A DNA stretch of 64,000 nt from Betaproteobacteria bacterium (GTDB lineage Bacteria; Pseudomonadota; Gammaproteobacteria; Burkholderiales; Burkholderiaceae_C): contig VGHB01000002.1 in assembly GCA_016868355.1 (NCBI GenBank), positions 165,908-229,907 of the forward strand. Direction: 5' to 3'. Below the pieces are notes generated by a model. It was not told the DNA's origin. It saw nothing but the letters and a program-made list of their open reading frames with translations, and did not search any database. This document shows, piece after piece, positions 41,273 to 51,142 of this stretch. Each line of letters starts with the position of its first letter. Position 1 is the stretch's first letter. A program made the position numbers and the translations under genes.

Positions 41273-42109
41273 ATGCCGCCAACCAAAACCCAAGCTCCGA
41301 TGGCTGCATGCTTGCTGGGCGTGGACTTCAGCAGCGCCCCCAGCGCCCGCAAGCCGGTGGTGCTGGCTTGGGGGCAGCGGCAGGGCCGACGGGTCAGCCT
41401 TCAAGGCTTGCAGGCCTGTGCCCAACACAGCGACCTGTTGAAAGCCCTGCAGGCTGAGCCCGCATGGGTGGGAGGATTCGACCTGCCGTTTGGGCTGCCC
41501 AGGGCCCTGGTTGAACACCTGGGCTGGCCCACTGACTGGGCTGCCTGCATGGACCACTACTGCAGCCTGAGCCGTGCCGAGATCCGGGCCACCTTTGCCG
41601 CCTACACGGCCTCGCGTCCGGTGGGCTCCAAGTTCGCGCACCGCGCCTGTGATGCGCCCGCAGGGTCCAGCCCTTCGATGAAGTGGGTCAACCCGCCGGT
41701 GGCATTCATGATGCATGCTGGCGTGCCGCTGTTGCGCGCGCTTCCGGCCAATCTGCCGGGCCTGCGCGAGCGTGCGCTGCCACGGGTTGCCCTGGAGGCC
41801 TATCCCGGTCTGCTGGCTCGAGAGCTTATTGGCAACCGCTCCTACAAGAGTGATGACCGGGCCAAGCAAACCCCGCAGCGCTTGATCGCTCGAAAAGACC
41901 TGATTGAAGCCCTGGAGCAAGGCCGAAGCCGGTTGGGCTTACGTGTGGCTTTGACCCATGCACAACGCGACGCCTTGGTTGACGATGCCCGCGGTGACGC
42001 CTTGGATGCAGTGCTGTGTCTGATGCAGGCTGCTTGGGCGAGCCTGCGACCGCGCTGGGGTTTGCCAGACGATGTGGATCCGCTGGAGGGCTGGATCGTG
42101 AGCGCATGA
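41273..42109 (+). CDS. DUF429 protein (predicted RNase H-like nuclease)
   Basis: A 278-residue protein. The N-terminal [19 protein letters not shown], then [14 protein letters not shown], and C-terminal [19 protein letters not shown] with acidic residues are DUF429 hallmarks; the family is predicted to share the RNase H fold. Its stop overlaps the Lhr helicase ATG (ATGA), which implies co-translation and a shared nucleic-acid role. ATG 41273 is taken over TTG 41255. Confidence 0.85.
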   Translation: MPPTKTQAPMAACLLGVDFSSAPSARKPVVLAWGQRQGRRVSLQGLQACAQHSDLLKALQAEPAWVGGFDLPFGLPRALVEHLGWPTDWAACMDHYCSLSRAEIRATFAAYTASRPVGSKFAHRACDAPAGSSPSMKWVNPPVAFMMHAGVPLLRALPANLPGLRERALPRVALEAYPGLLARELIGNRSYKSDDRAKQTPQRLIARKDLIEALEQGRSRLGLRVALTHAQRDALVDDARGDALDAVLCLMQAAWASLRPRWGLPDDVDPLEGWIVSA

Positions 42110-44679
42110 GCACCCCAATGGCGGCCTGGGCTTGGATGCACGCGCGCGGGTGGCAGCCCCACCCCTTTCAGCAAGAGGTTTGGGAACACATGGCTCAGGG
42201 GCGCAGCGGGCTGCTGCATGCCACCACCGGCAGCGGCAAGACCTATGCCGTGGCGTTGGGCTTGCTGCAGCGCGCCCAGGCCCTTGCCCCAGGCACGGCG
42301 GGGGCAACCCGCATCTTGTGGATCACCCCCATGCGCGCCTTGGCGCAGGACACGCTGTTGGCTTTGCGCGAACCCCTGTCGGACCTGCAGCCCCAGTGGC
42401 AGGCGCAAGCCCGGACCGGAGACACGGCCTCGGCAGAACGCGCGCGACAAGAGCGCCGTGCGCCGGAGGTCCTGGTCACCACACCAGAGTCGTTGAGCCT
42501 GATGCTCACCCGAGAAGACGCAGCGCAGCGCTGGTCTCACCTGCAGGCGGTGGTGGTGGACGAGTGGCATGAACTCATCGGCAGCAAGCGCGGCGTGCAA
42601 TTGCAGCTTGCCCTGGCTCGCCTGGCCACTTGGCGACCAGGTCTGTTGGTTTGGGGATTGAGCGCCACACTGGGTAATTTGCAGGAAGCGCTGCACACCC
42701 TGGTGAGGCCACTGCCGCTTTCGCAGCCCGCAGCCTTGGTTCAAGGGCGAGTAGACAAGTCCTTGGTGATCGACACCCTGCTGCCTGAGCAACCAGGGCG
42801 CTTTTCCTGGGGCGGACATCTGGGGGCACAGATGCTGCAGCCGGTGGTCAAAGAGATCGAATCCAGCGGCACTTGCCTGGTCTTCACCAACACACGGTCG
42901 CAGGCCGAGATTTGGTACCAATTGATCCTGCAGGCACGACCGGACTGGGCGGGATTGGTGGCCCTGCATCATGGTTCCTTGGACACCGAGGTGAGGACCT
43001 GGGTGGAGCAGGGCCTCAAACAAGGCCAGCTCAAAGCGGTGGTGGCCACTTCGAGCTTGGATCTGGGCGTGGACTTCTTGCCGGTGGAGCGGGTGCTGCA
43101 GGTGGGATCACCAAAGGGTGTGGCGCGGCTGCTGCAGCGCGCTGGGCGAAGTGGTCACGCCCCTGGCCGGCCTAGTCGCGTCACCCTCGTGCCCACCAAC
43201 ACCCTGGAGTTGGTCGAAGCGGTGGCCGCGCGGCGCGCGGCACAAGCCGGTCGTGTGGAGTCTCGCAGCAGCCCGAACGCCCCCATGGATGTGCTGGTCC
43301 AGCACCTGGTAACCGTGGCTATTGGGGGCGGTTTCGAGCCGGATGCTCTGTACCGTGAGGTGCAGCGTACCCAGGCCTATGCCGAGCTCAGCCGGGAGTC
43401 CTTTGAATGGGCCCTGGCCTTTGTCGAACGTGGTGGCAGCAGCCTATCGGCCTACCCCGAGTACCACCGGGTGCAGCGTGTGGGGGGCCGCTGCTTGGTG
43501 CAAGACCGGCGCTTGGCCCAGCGGCATCGGCAACAGGTGGGCACCATCGTCAGCGATGCAGGGCTACAGGTGAAGTGGGTTTCCGGCGGCACCTTAGGCA
43601 CGATCGAGGAAGGCTTCATTGCGCGGCTGTCGCCGGGGGACTGCTTTGTGTTCGCTGGCCGATTATTGGAGTACGTGCGCACCCGCGAGATGAATGCCTA
43701 TGTGCGCAAGGCCCATAAGCCCAAGGGTGTGGTGTCTACCTGGGCCGGCAGCAAGATGCCCCTTTCCACCGAGTTGGCTGATGCCACCTTGGCGGTTTTG
43801 GGGGAGGTGCAGGCTGCCAGCACCGCACATGCGCAAGCCCTGTCGACCCAGGAGGCCGAGCTGCAAGCGGCTTGGCCAATGTTGCGCACCCAACAGGCGC
43901 TCTCGGCCTTGCCAGTGGCTGGACGCCTGCTGGTGGAGGTCTTGCAGTCGCGCGAAGGGGAGCATCTCTTCGTCTATCCCTTCGCAGGCCGTTTGGTGCA
44001 TACCGGTTTGGCTCAGCTCTTGGCCTGGCGCCTGGCACAACACAGTGAACAGGGACTGAGCCTGTCGCTTTCGGTGAACGATTTGGGCTTGGAGATCGTG
44101 TCACCTACGGCCATGAACTTGCCCCAAGATGCCCAGGCCCTGCAGGCCCTTCTGCTGCCACCTGGTTGCGAAGACACCTTGTTGGCCGACATCCTGGACA
44201 GCTTGAAAGCGGGGCACCTGCCTCAGCGGCGCTTTCGGGAGATCGCGCGCGTGGCGGGCTTGGTCCACGGGGGCTTACCCGGTGCGCGCAAGACCACCCG
44301 ACAAATTCAAGCCTCTAGCAGCCTGTTCTATGAGGTCTTTCGCCAGTACGACCGTGGCAATGAACTGCTCATGCAGGCCGAACATGAGGTGCTTAGCCAG
44401 GAGTTGGACGTTCAGCGCCTGCGACAGGCGCTGCTGCGCATGCGCCAGTGGCCATGGCTGCGCGTGGAGCTGCAGTCGCCCAGCCCTTTTTGCCTGCCCC
44501 TCTTGGTTGAACGTTTGCGCGAACAACTGTCCACCGAGCAATTGACAGCGCGCATCGAGCGATGGATTGCGCAGGCTTGTGACGCCGATGGCGCGGCGCA
44601 GCGGCCCCGCACCCGGCCCACGCGGGCCGGTCGGGCCAGCCGGTCCGATCGCCGCTCTCAGCTTGATTCGAAGCCTTGA
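42106..44679 (+). CDS. Ligase-associated DEXH-box helicase, Lhr-Core type
   Basis: An 857-residue superfamily 2 helicase. Walker A is ATTGSGKT (39-46), DEXH box [15 protein letters not shown], motif [11 protein letters not shown], motif [15 protein letters not shown], and a winged-helix/Lhr C-terminal core ([27 protein letters not shown] region). A basic tail is rich in Arg, Thr and Pro. With the exonuclease and ligase it forms the Lhr-associated DNA repair set. The gene overlaps the end of galE by 22 bases. Confidence 0.92.
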   Translation: MSTPMAAWAWMHARGWQPHPFQQEVWEHMAQGRSGLLHATTGSGKTYAVALGLLQRAQALAPGTAGATRILWITPMRALAQDTLLALREPLSDLQPQWQAQARTGDTASAERARQERRAPEVLVTTPESLSLMLTREDAAQRWSHLQAVVVDEWHELIGSKRGVQLQLALARLATWRPGLLVWGLSATLGNLQEALHTLVRPLPLSQPAALVQGRVDKSLVIDTLLPEQPGRFSWGGHLGAQMLQPVVKEIESSGTCLVFTNTRSQAEIWYQLILQARPDWAGLVALHHGSLDTEVRTWVEQGLKQGQLKAVVATSSLDLGVDFLPVERVLQVGSPKGVARLLQRAGRSGHAPGRPSRVTLVPTNTLELVEAVAARRAAQAGRVESRSSPNAPMDVLVQHLVTVAIGGGFEPDALYREVQRTQAYAELSRESFEWALAFVERGGSSLSAYPEYHRVQRVGGRCLVQDRRLAQRHRQQVGTIVSDAGLQVKWVSGGTLGTIEEGFIARLSPGDCFVFAGRLLEYVRTREMNAYVRKAHKPKGVVSTWAGSKMPLSTELADATLAVLGEVQAASTAHAQALSTQEAELQAAWPMLRTQQALSALPVAGRLLVEVLQSREGEHLFVYPFAGRLVHTGLAQLLAWRLAQHSEQGLSLSLSVNDLGLEIVSPTAMNLPQDAQALQALLLPPGCEDTLLADILDSLKAGHLPQRRFREIARVAGLVHGGLPGARKTTRQIQASSSLFYEVFRQYDRGNELLMQAEHEVLSQELDVQRLRQALLRMRQWPWLRVELQSPSPFCLPLLVERLREQLSTEQLTARIERWIAQACDADGAAQRPRTRPTRAGRASRSDRRSQLDSKP

Positions 44680-45677
44680 GGGTTTAGGCGCTGCCAGCGC
44701 CAACTGTCTTCGCACATCTGGGCCAGGCCTCGCTGGGCGCGCCAGCCCAAGAGGCTGAGCGCTCTCGCGGGGTCCGCGTAACACGCATCGATATCGCCGG
44801 GTCGCCGGGCCACCACCTCGAAAGGGATCGGCCGTCCACTGGCTGCTTCGTAGGCGCGCACCAGTTCAAGCACCGAGTGGCCCTGGCCGGTTCCCAGGTT
44901 GACGGTAAAAGACCCGCTGTGGCTCAACATGGCCTGAAGCGCCGCCACATGGCCCTGTGCCAGGTCCATCACATGGATGTAGTCGCGCACACCGGTGCCA
45001 TCGGGCGTGTCGTAGTCTTGACCGAAGACCTGCAGCCGTTGCCGACGTCCCACCGCCACTTGGGCCACAAAAGGCATCAGGTTGTTGGGCACTCCGCGGG
45101 AGTCCTCGCCGATCAAACCGCTCTCATGGGCACCCACCGGGTTGAAGTAGCGCAGGATGCCATTGCGCCAAGCTGGCTCGGCCCGGCCCAGGTCTTCCAG
45201 GATCTGCTCGCCCATGCGCTTCGTTTGGCCATAGGGGTTTGTGGCCTGTACTGTGGCGTCTTCTCGGATGGGCAAGCGATCAGGCTTGCCGTACACCGTG
45301 GCGCTGCTGCTGAATACCAGGTGGTGACAAGCGTTGGCTTGCATGGCCTGGCACAAGGAAACCAGACCGCCCAGGTTGTTGCGGTAGTAGGCCAGCGGTT
45401 GTGCGGTGGACTTGCCCACTGCTTTGAAGGCGGCAAAGTGCACCACTGCGGCAACTCGGTGGCGGGCCAGCACCGCTGCAAGGGCGGGGCCATCGTTCAC
45501 ATCCAGCTTTTCGAAGATCAGGCTGGATCCCGTCAGCTGCTCGATTCGGCGCAGGACCACGGATGAGCTGTTGCTGAAGTTGTCCAAGCCTACGACCTGG
45601 AACCCTGCACCATGCAGCGCCAGCCAGGTGTGTGAACCGATGTAGCCAGTAGCCCCGGTCAGCAAGACAGTCGTCAT
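44658..45677 (-). CDS. galE: UDP-glucose 4-epimerase
   Basis: A 339-residue short-chain dehydrogenase-fold enzyme that interconverts UDP-glucose and UDP-galactose. NAD-binding GATGYIGSH starts at residue 8. The catalytic SSSATVYG and Y-x3-K ([11 protein letters not shown]) are intact, with [17 protein letters not shown] and [15 protein letters not shown] 45677 is clear; the frame extends upstream without conservation. It converges on the helicase gene, overlapping by 22 bases. Confidence 0.95.
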   Translation of the reverse strand: MTTVLLTGATGYIGSHTWLALHGAGFQVVGLDNFSNSSSVVLRRIEQLTGSSLIFEKLDVNDGPALAAVLARHRVAAVVHFAAFKAVGKSTAQPLAYYRNNLGGLVSLCQAMQANACHHLVFSSSATVYGKPDRLPIREDATVQATNPYGQTKRMGEQILEDLGRAEPAWRNGILRYFNPVGAHESGLIGEDSRGVPNNLMPFVAQVAVGRRQRLQVFGQDYDTPDGTGVRDYIHVMDLAQGHVAALQAMLSHSGSFTVNLGTGQGHSVLELVRAYEAASGRPIPFEVVARRPGDIDACYADPARALSLLGWRAQRGLAQMCEDSWRWQRLNPQGFESS

Positions 45678-45685
45678 AGGCTGAA

Positions 45686-45856
45686 TTATTTCAGCATGAC
45701 GTACTTTTCCCACGAGTTGGCTTGCTGCCCCGCCACCGGCGTGTCTGCACGGCCTGGTCCTGGGCCATCCCCTGGGTAAGGGTGGTCTAGCTCGCAAGCC
45801 CTCTCTTGCAAAACCCCAATGGCAAGCTCGACCGTCCCGCCCTCAAGGCCTTCCAT
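45686..45856 (-). CDS. Possible small protein upstream of galE (unrecognised)
   Basis: A 56-codon frame starting at ATG 45856 (MEGLEGGTVELAIGVL) and ending KYVMLK, eight bases before the galE ATG, which would suit translational coupling. I do not recognise it. The frame remains open upstream into moeB, so a longer start (to 46018) cannot be excluded. It is the only candidate in the 304-base gap between moeB and galE. No Shine-Dalgarno is obvious. Confidence 0.35.
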   Translation of the reverse strand: MEGLEGGTVELAIGVLQERACELDHPYPGDGPGPGRADTPVAGQQANSWEKYVMLK

Positions 45857-45981
45857 GTGCAGCCGGCGACATAGTGCCGCATGACCGCCCTCGTGACGTT
45901 GGGCATTTTCAGGGCTGTGCCTGGGGCTTGAGCCCTGCGGCAACCGGCGAGCCCGTGTTGTCCCTGAATTTCGGCTGGCTG

Positions 45982-46743
45982 TCAGGCGTGTCGAGCGCGG
46001 TGCGAACAAACCGGGCACTTGGGCTGGCGGGCCAGTCGGACCTCATCCCATTGCGCAGTGCGCAGGTCCAACATGCACAGGCGACCGGCCAAGCTGCTGC
46101 CGGTACCCGACAACAGCTTCAGCGCCTCAGCCGCCTGCAGGCTGCCGATGATGCCCACCAGGGGGGCAAATACGCCCATGGTGGCGCAGCGCACTTCTTC
46201 GAAAGTGGTGTCGGGCGGGAAGACACAGGCGTAGCAGGGGTGCTCAAGCTGCCGGGTGTCGTACACCGAAATCTGCCCGTCCCAGCCGATGGCTGCGCCA
46301 GAAACCAGGGGAATCCGATGGGCCACACAGGCGGCGTTGACCGCTTGTCGGGTGCTGAAGTTGTCGCTGCAGTCCAGTACCACATCATGCTGGCCCACCA
46401 ATTCATGCAGCCGCGCGGCATCAGCCTTTTCCTGCAAGGTTCGGATGCGCGCCAGCGGATTCATCTGCAGCATACGCTGGCGGGCCGACTGAACCTTGGG
46501 CTGCCCCACTGTGTCTTGGCCATGAGCGATCTGGCGTTGCAGATTGGTCACATCTACAGTGTCGTGGTCGACCAAGGTGATGCGTCCCACGCCACCGCCG
46601 GCCAGGTACAGGGCCACCGGCGAGCCCAGGCCGCCAGCCCCAATCACCAGAGCCCGCGAATCTAGCAGCCGTTTTTGGCCCTCGACCCCCAGCTCGGGCA
46701 GGAGGATGTGGCGCGAATAGCGCAGCAGCTCGTCGTCGGTCAT
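45982..46743 (-). CDS. moeB: HesA/MoeB/ThiF-family adenylyltransferase
   Basis: A 253-residue E1-like enzyme that adenylates the C-terminal Gly of a sulfur carrier (MoaD or ThiS). It starts RYSRHILLPELGVEGQ, has ATP loop VIGAGGLGSPVALYL, DHDTVDVTNLQRQI, and zinc knuckles CYACVFPP and CPVCSH. Whether it serves molybdopterin or thiamine cannot be decided from sequence. ctpA lies 51 bases upstream on the same strand, as in other Burkholderiales. Confidence 0.9.
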   Translation of the reverse strand: MTDDELLRYSRHILLPELGVEGQKRLLDSRALVIGAGGLGSPVALYLAGGGVGRITLVDHDTVDVTNLQRQIAHGQDTVGQPKVQSARQRMLQMNPLARIRTLQEKADAARLHELVGQHDVVLDCSDNFSTRQAVNAACVAHRIPLVSGAAIGWDGQISVYDTRQLEHPCYACVFPPDTTFEEVRCATMGVFAPLVGIIGSLQAAEALKLLSGTGSSLAGRLCMLDLRTAQWDEVRLARQPKCPVCSHRARHA

Positions 46744-46794
46744 GGCTGCGGGCAGCCTTGGTAGATCAGCAGGCTGTGCCCCAGCGGTGGCGGT

Positions 46795-48222
46795 TCAGGA
46801 TTCAGGCGCCTGCGCCTTTCGCTCGGTCGCTGCCTTGCTGGCCGCTACCGGCTTGCCCTTAAGTTGGTTCAACGCCTGCTGCAAGGGGAAATCTTCCGTG
46901 CTGCCAAATTCGGGCAGCGGTTTGATTTCATTGTTCTTGCTCATCTCCTCGAGCTTTTTGCGCGCTTCCTCGCGGGCCTTCTCACGGGTGGCGTCCTTGG
47001 CCTCATCGGCTTGGCTGAGGTGCTTGCTCAGGTCGGCCTCACGGGTGCGAAGCGCTGCAAAGACATTGCCTTCTGCGGTTTCGTCCAGCCATACATCGGG
47101 CACGATGCCCTTGGCTTGAATGCTGCGGCCATTGGGCGTGTAGTAGCGCGCGGTGGTGATCTTCAGGGCGGTTTCGGCCGACAGTTGGCGCACCGTTTGC
47201 ACCGAACCTTTGCCGAAGGTCTGCGCGCCCATGATGGTGGCACGCTTGTGGTCTTGTAGCGCCCCAGCCACGATTTCGCTGGCCGAGGCCGAGCCTTCGT
47301 TGACCAGCACCACCAGTGGCACCTTTTTGACGGCGTCGGGCAGGCGGCGTAGCGGATCGTTGCCACCGCGGCGCAGGTAGTGTTCGGGCGTGGCCTTGAA
47401 GACAGCCTTGGCGTCCTGCAACTGGCCGTTGGTGGACACCACCACCACGTCAGAGGGCAAGAAGGCTGCCGACATCGCCACCGCGCCTTCGAGAAGACCG
47501 CCTGGATCGTTGCGCAGGTCCAGCACCAGACCCTTGAGGTTGGGGTCTTGCTTGTATAACTCGTCCAGCTTACGAACGAAGTCGTCGACGGTACGGTCTT
47601 GGAACTGGCTAACCCGCAACCAACCGTAACCGGGTTCCACCATCTTGGCGCGCACGCTTTGCATGCGGATCTCTTCGCGGATGATACTCACCGGAAAGCT
47701 GCGGCTTTCCGCTTTGCGGAAAATGGTGAGGACCACCTTGGTCGCAGGCTCGCCGCGCATGCGCTTGACCGCCTGGTCCATGCTCAAGCCCTTGACGGGT
47801 GTGTCGTCAATGCGGGTGATGAGGTCGCCGCTCCTTAAGCCTGCACGGAAAGCCGGCGAGCCTTCGATCGGCGTGACGACCTTCACCACGCCGTCTTCCA
47901 TGCCGATCTCAATGCCCACGCCCACGAAGCGGCCGCTGGTGCCTTCGCGGAACTCTTTGAAGCTCTTCTTGTCGAAGTACTGGCTGTGTGGGTCCAGTCC
48001 CGAGACCATGCCCGAGATGGCGTCGGTGATCAGTTTCTTTTCATCCACCGATTCCACATAGTCGCTCTTGACGATGCCAAACACCGCCGCGAGTTGTTGC
48101 AGCTCTTCCAAGGGCAGCGGTGAAAACGCACTGCGTGCGTAGGCCGAAAACTGAAGCGTGGTCAGCGCACCCGCCAGTGCGCCGATGGCCACCAGGCCGG
48201 CAACCTTGAATTTGGAGCTCAT
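46795..48222 (-). CDS. ctpA: C-terminal processing peptidase, S41 family
   Basis: A 475-residue periplasmic protease with an N-terminal signal-anchor (about 8-25), a PDZ domain (GVGIEIGMEDGVVKVVTPIEG region, about 100-170), and the S41 catalytic core with nucleophile S313 (NEGSASASEI) and general base K338 (FGKGS). The C-terminal 100 residues are charged and helical (EKAREEARKKLEEMSK). It degrades proteins with nonpolar C-termini; the substrate is unknown. Confidence 0.94.
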   Translation of the reverse strand: MSSKFKVAGLVAIGALAGALTTLQFSAYARSAFSPLPLEELQQLAAVFGIVKSDYVESVDEKKLITDAISGMVSGLDPHSQYFDKKSFKEFREGTSGRFVGVGIEIGMEDGVVKVVTPIEGSPAFRAGLRSGDLITRIDDTPVKGLSMDQAVKRMRGEPATKVVLTIFRKAESRSFPVSIIREEIRMQSVRAKMVEPGYGWLRVSQFQDRTVDDFVRKLDELYKQDPNLKGLVLDLRNDPGGLLEGAVAMSAAFLPSDVVVVSTNGQLQDAKAVFKATPEHYLRRGGNDPLRRLPDAVKKVPLVVLVNEGSASASEIVAGALQDHKRATIMGAQTFGKGSVQTVRQLSAETALKITTARYYTPNGRSIQAKGIVPDVWLDETAEGNVFAALRTREADLSKHLSQADEAKDATREKAREEARKKLEEMSKNNEIKPLPEFGSTEDFPLQQALNQLKGKPVAASKAATERKAQAPES

Positions 48223-48324
48223 GTTCGATCCGATCCCGCGTCGCCGCGATGTCCCAGCAATCTTCTGATTCTAAGGACTTGCCGTGGTTTGGGGTATGCC
48301 CCGGTTTGAAGTTCTTCAGCCGAT

Positions 48325-49392
48325 TCAGGACATTCTTGGAAAGGTCACCACATGATCCATCTCAAGGCGTATGCCGATCCATTCGCCCAGCTGGTGGTCG
48401 TGGTGGCTGGGCACGTGGGTCAGCACCTGTTCGCCCGTGGCCAACCGCAGGGTGTACAAGAACTCCGAGCCCCGGAAGGCCTTGCGTTCGATGCGCCCCT
48501 TCACTGGGCTGTCGTCGTCGTGCAGGATGTCGTCGGCGCGTAGCAGCACATCACACTGGCCGTCGGGATAGGCGCTGGGCAGTGGACATTCGTTGGGGTT
48601 GTCAATCTCGCCCAGTGGGGTGTGCACGCAGGGGCCATGGGCACACATGATGATCTGCGCCTGCGTGAACACCGCGTGCCCGATGAATTCGGCCACAAAG
48701 CGGGTAGCGGGCCGGTGGTAGAGCTCGTAGGGGCTGTCCCACTGCTCAAGTCGGCCTTGGTGCATGACGCCGATCACGTCGCCCAGAGCGAAGGCCTCCT
48801 GTTGGTCATGGGTCACGAACAGGGCGGTGGTGCCGGTTTGCTTCAGGATGGAGCGAAGGTCATGGGCCAAGCGCTCGCGCAGGTCAACGTCCAGGCTGGA
48901 AAACGGCTCGTCCAGCAGCAAGAGTTGGGGACGTGGAGCCAGGGCGCGCGCCAGGGCGATCCGTTGCTGCTGCCCGCCCGACAACTGATGCGGCGCGCGT
49001 TGGGCCGCATGGGCCAGCCCTACCACGTCCAAGAGTTCGGCCACCCGCTGCCGGCGCTCGGCAGCGGCCAGGTGTTTGACACCGAAGCCAATGTTGTCGG
49101 CCACGCTGAGGTGTGGAAACAAGGCGTAATCCTGAAACACCATCCCGATGTGGCGGTCTTCGGGCGGCAGGTGCAGGCCGGGTCCGCTGATGGGGCGACC
49201 CTGAACCCAAATGCGGCCCTGACTGGGGTGCTCCAGCCCGGCGATGGCGCGCAACAGGCTGGTCTTCCCACAGCCTGAGGGCCCAATCAGCACCCCGAGT
49301 TGGCCGGCTGTCAGGCTCAGGCACACGCTGTGGGCGGCGGCCCGGCTGGCACCCGGGTAGTGCATGGTGACGTGATCCACCTGAAGAAACAT
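48325..49392 (-). CDS. Iron(III) ABC transporter ATP-binding protein, FbpC type
   Basis: A 355-residue ATPase of a carbohydrate/iron-type importer. Walker A is GPSGCGKTSLL, the signature LSGGQQQRIALARAL, Walker B LLLLDEPFSSLD, and H-loop VTHDQQEA. A C-terminal TOBE-like domain (RADDILHDD, RKAFRGSEFLYTLRL) fits FbpC. It is divergent from the permease gene across an 85-base intergenic region with a Fur-like box. No binding protein gene is adjacent. Confidence 0.88.
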   Translation of the reverse strand: MFLQVDHVTMHYPGASRAAAHSVCLSLTAGQLGVLIGPSGCGKTSLLRAIAGLEHPSQGRIWVQGRPISGPGLHLPPEDRHIGMVFQDYALFPHLSVADNIGFGVKHLAAAERRQRVAELLDVVGLAHAAQRAPHQLSGGQQQRIALARALAPRPQLLLLDEPFSSLDVDLRERLAHDLRSILKQTGTTALFVTHDQQEAFALGDVIGVMHQGRLEQWDSPYELYHRPATRFVAEFIGHAVFTQAQIIMCAHGPCVHTPLGEIDNPNECPLPSAYPDGQCDVLLRADDILHDDDSPVKGRIERKAFRGSEFLYTLRLATGEQVLTHVPSHHDHQLGEWIGIRLEMDHVVTFPRMS

Positions 49393-49417
49393 CCGCCTAT
49401 GATACGGGTTTGTTGGT

Positions 49418-49442
49418 AAATGCAAACCATTCCTATTCATTA
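49418..49442. promoter_or_regulatory. Candidate Fur box between the iron transporter genes
   Basis: The AT-rich stretch AAATGCAAACCATTC continuing with CTATTCATTA, in otherwise GC-rich DNA, contains ATGCAAA/CCATTC/ATTCATT blocks reminiscent of GATAAT-type Fur sites. It lies in the shared divergent regulatory region of fbpC- and fbpB-type genes. The match is partial, so this is a suggestion. Confidence 0.4.
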
Positions 49443-49477
49443 GCCCTGAAGGCCTGTTTTCGGCCCACCTGCTCGTT

Positions 49478-51142
49478 ATGCGTCTTATCGGCCTTTTTAC
49501 CGCGTTGCTGTGCGCCGCCTTGGGCCTGCCCGTCCTGGGGGTTCTGGGCTCCTGGGTGGGTGCAGACGCGCAGGCCTGGGCCACCTTGGCGCACCAGTGG
49601 GACACGGTGCTGCCGGGCTATGCCTTGACCTCGGGGCTGTTGCTGGTGGCGGTCGCGTTGGGGGTGACCTTCTTGGGCGCGGGGGCTGCAGCGGCAGTGA
49701 CGCTGTTTGACTTTCCCGGCAGGCGGGTATTCGAGTGGGCACTGTTGTTGCCTTTGGCAATGCCGGCCTATGTGATGGCCTATGCCTACACCGATGCGCT
49801 GCAGTTCAGCGGGCCGGTGCAAACGGCGTTGCGCTCTGTCCTGGGGCTTCAGGGTGCCTTATGGCCGGATGTGCGCAGTCTGGGTGCAGCCATCATCTTG
49901 TTCACGCTGGCCTTGTACCCCTATGTGTACCTGCTTACCCGCACGGCCTTGGCCGAGCGCGGCGTTCAGATGATGGAGGCTGCGCGCTTGCTGGGTGCGG
50001 GCTTCTGGCGCCGAGTGGTGGAAGTGGCGCTGCCCCTGGCGCGTCCAGCCATTGCTGCTGGGGTAGCGCTGGCCTTGATGGAGACAGTGGCCGATTACGG
50101 CGTAAGCGCCTTTTTTGGACTGGATACCTTGGCCACGGGCATCTACAAGGCCTGGTTGGCGATGAACGATCGGTGGGCCGCGGCACAGTTGGCCAGCATG
50201 CTGCTGGCGATGGTGGCGCTGCTGCTGTGGATCGAGCGGCGCGCACAGGCGCGGTTGCGCTTTGCCAGCACGCGCCAGGGCCCGACCAGTTCGCAAGACG
50301 CACGGCCTTTGGCGCTGCGGGGCGGATTGTCAGTACTGGCCGTTGCGTTGTGCGCGCTACCGGTGATGTTGGGCTTTGGTGTTCCGGTGGTGCTGCTCTT
50401 GCGCCTGCTGTGGCAAGAACTGATGTTCTCAGACTGGGGCTTGCCCCTGGGAAATTTTGGCCACTGGGCTTGGGCGAGCTTTCGCCTGGCCCTAAGCGCT
50501 GGGCTGCTGACCACTGGCTTGGCCTTGTTGTTGGCTTTCCTGCAAAGGGCCAACCGACGATCGGTGCAGGGGCCTTGGGACCGTGGCTTGCAACTGGGCC
50601 TGGCTGGCGGGGCGCAGGTGATGGGGCTGGGCTATGCCGTACCGGGTGGCGTGATTGCCGTGGGAATCTTGCTGCCGCTGGCATGGGTGCAGGCTGCGGT
50701 GCCACAGTGGGGTATGCCGGCCTTGTTCACCGGCACCGTCCTGGGCTTGATGCTGGCCTACCTGGTGCGGTTTTCAGCGGTTGCACTGCAGGCGGTGGAA
50801 GCCGGCTACTCGCGCGTGCCTGCTGCGGTGGATGACACCGCACGGCTCTTGGGTGCGCGTGCCTTTCGGGTGCTGCGGGAACTGCACCTGCCTCTGCTGC
50901 GGCGCAGTGCCTTGGCCGCGCTCTTGTTGGTGTTTGTTGATGTGATGAAGGAACTCCCGGCTACTTTGGTGCTGCGTCCCTTCAACACGGACACCTTGGC
51001 GGTGGTGGCCTTCAATCTGGCACGCGATGAACGCTTGGGTGAAGCGGCACTGCCCAGCCTGGCCATTGTGCTGGTTGGTTTGATCCCGGTGGTGCTGCTG
51101 TCGCGTGCATTGCGCACCGACTCAGCGCAGGCCCCGAACTGA
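49478..51142 (+). CDS. Iron(III) ABC transporter permease, FbpB type
   Basis: A 554-residue fused permease with about 12 transmembrane helices in two homologous halves. Each half has an EAA-like loop: EAARLLGAGFWRRVVEVALPLARP near residue 168, and DTARLLGARAFRVLRELHLPLLR near 453. PAYVMAYAYTDAL in the first half is typical of FbpB. It moves ferric iron across the inner membrane with the divergent ATPase. The gene converges with senB and their 3' ends overlap by 21 bases. Confidence 0.88.
   Translation: MRLIGLFTALLCAALGLPVLGVLGSWVGADAQAWATLAHQWDTVLPGYALTSGLLLVAVALGVTFLGAGAAAAVTLFDFPGRRVFEWALLLPLAMPAYVMAYAYTDALQFSGPVQTALRSVLGLQGALWPDVRSLGAAIILFTLALYPYVYLLTRTALAERGVQMMEAARLLGAGFWRRVVEVALPLARPAIAAGVALALMETVADYGVSAFFGLDTLATGIYKAWLAMNDRWAAAQLASMLLAMVALLLWIERRAQARLRFASTRQGPTSSQDARPLALRGGLSVLAVALCALPVMLGFGVPVVLLLRLLWQELMFSDWGLPLGNFGHWAWASFRLALSAGLLTTGLALLLAFLQRANRRSVQGPWDRGLQLGLAGGAQVMGLGYAVPGGVIAVGILLPLAWVQAAVPQWGMPALFTGTVLGLMLAYLVRFSAVALQAVEAGYSRVPAAVDDTARLLGARAFRVLRELHLPLLRRSALAALLLVFVDVMKELPATLVLRPFNTDTLAVVAFNLARDERLGEAALPSLAIVLVGLIPVVLLSRALRTDSAQAPN

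Noticed and set aside
41231..41920. Upstream extension of the asparaginase frame (to 581 codons)
   Set aside because: The conserved N-terminus begins at ATG 41230; the extension is antisense of DUF429.
45874..46665. 263-codon plus-strand ORF opposite moeB
   Set aside because: MoeB motifs on the minus strand are clear, so this is a shadow frame.
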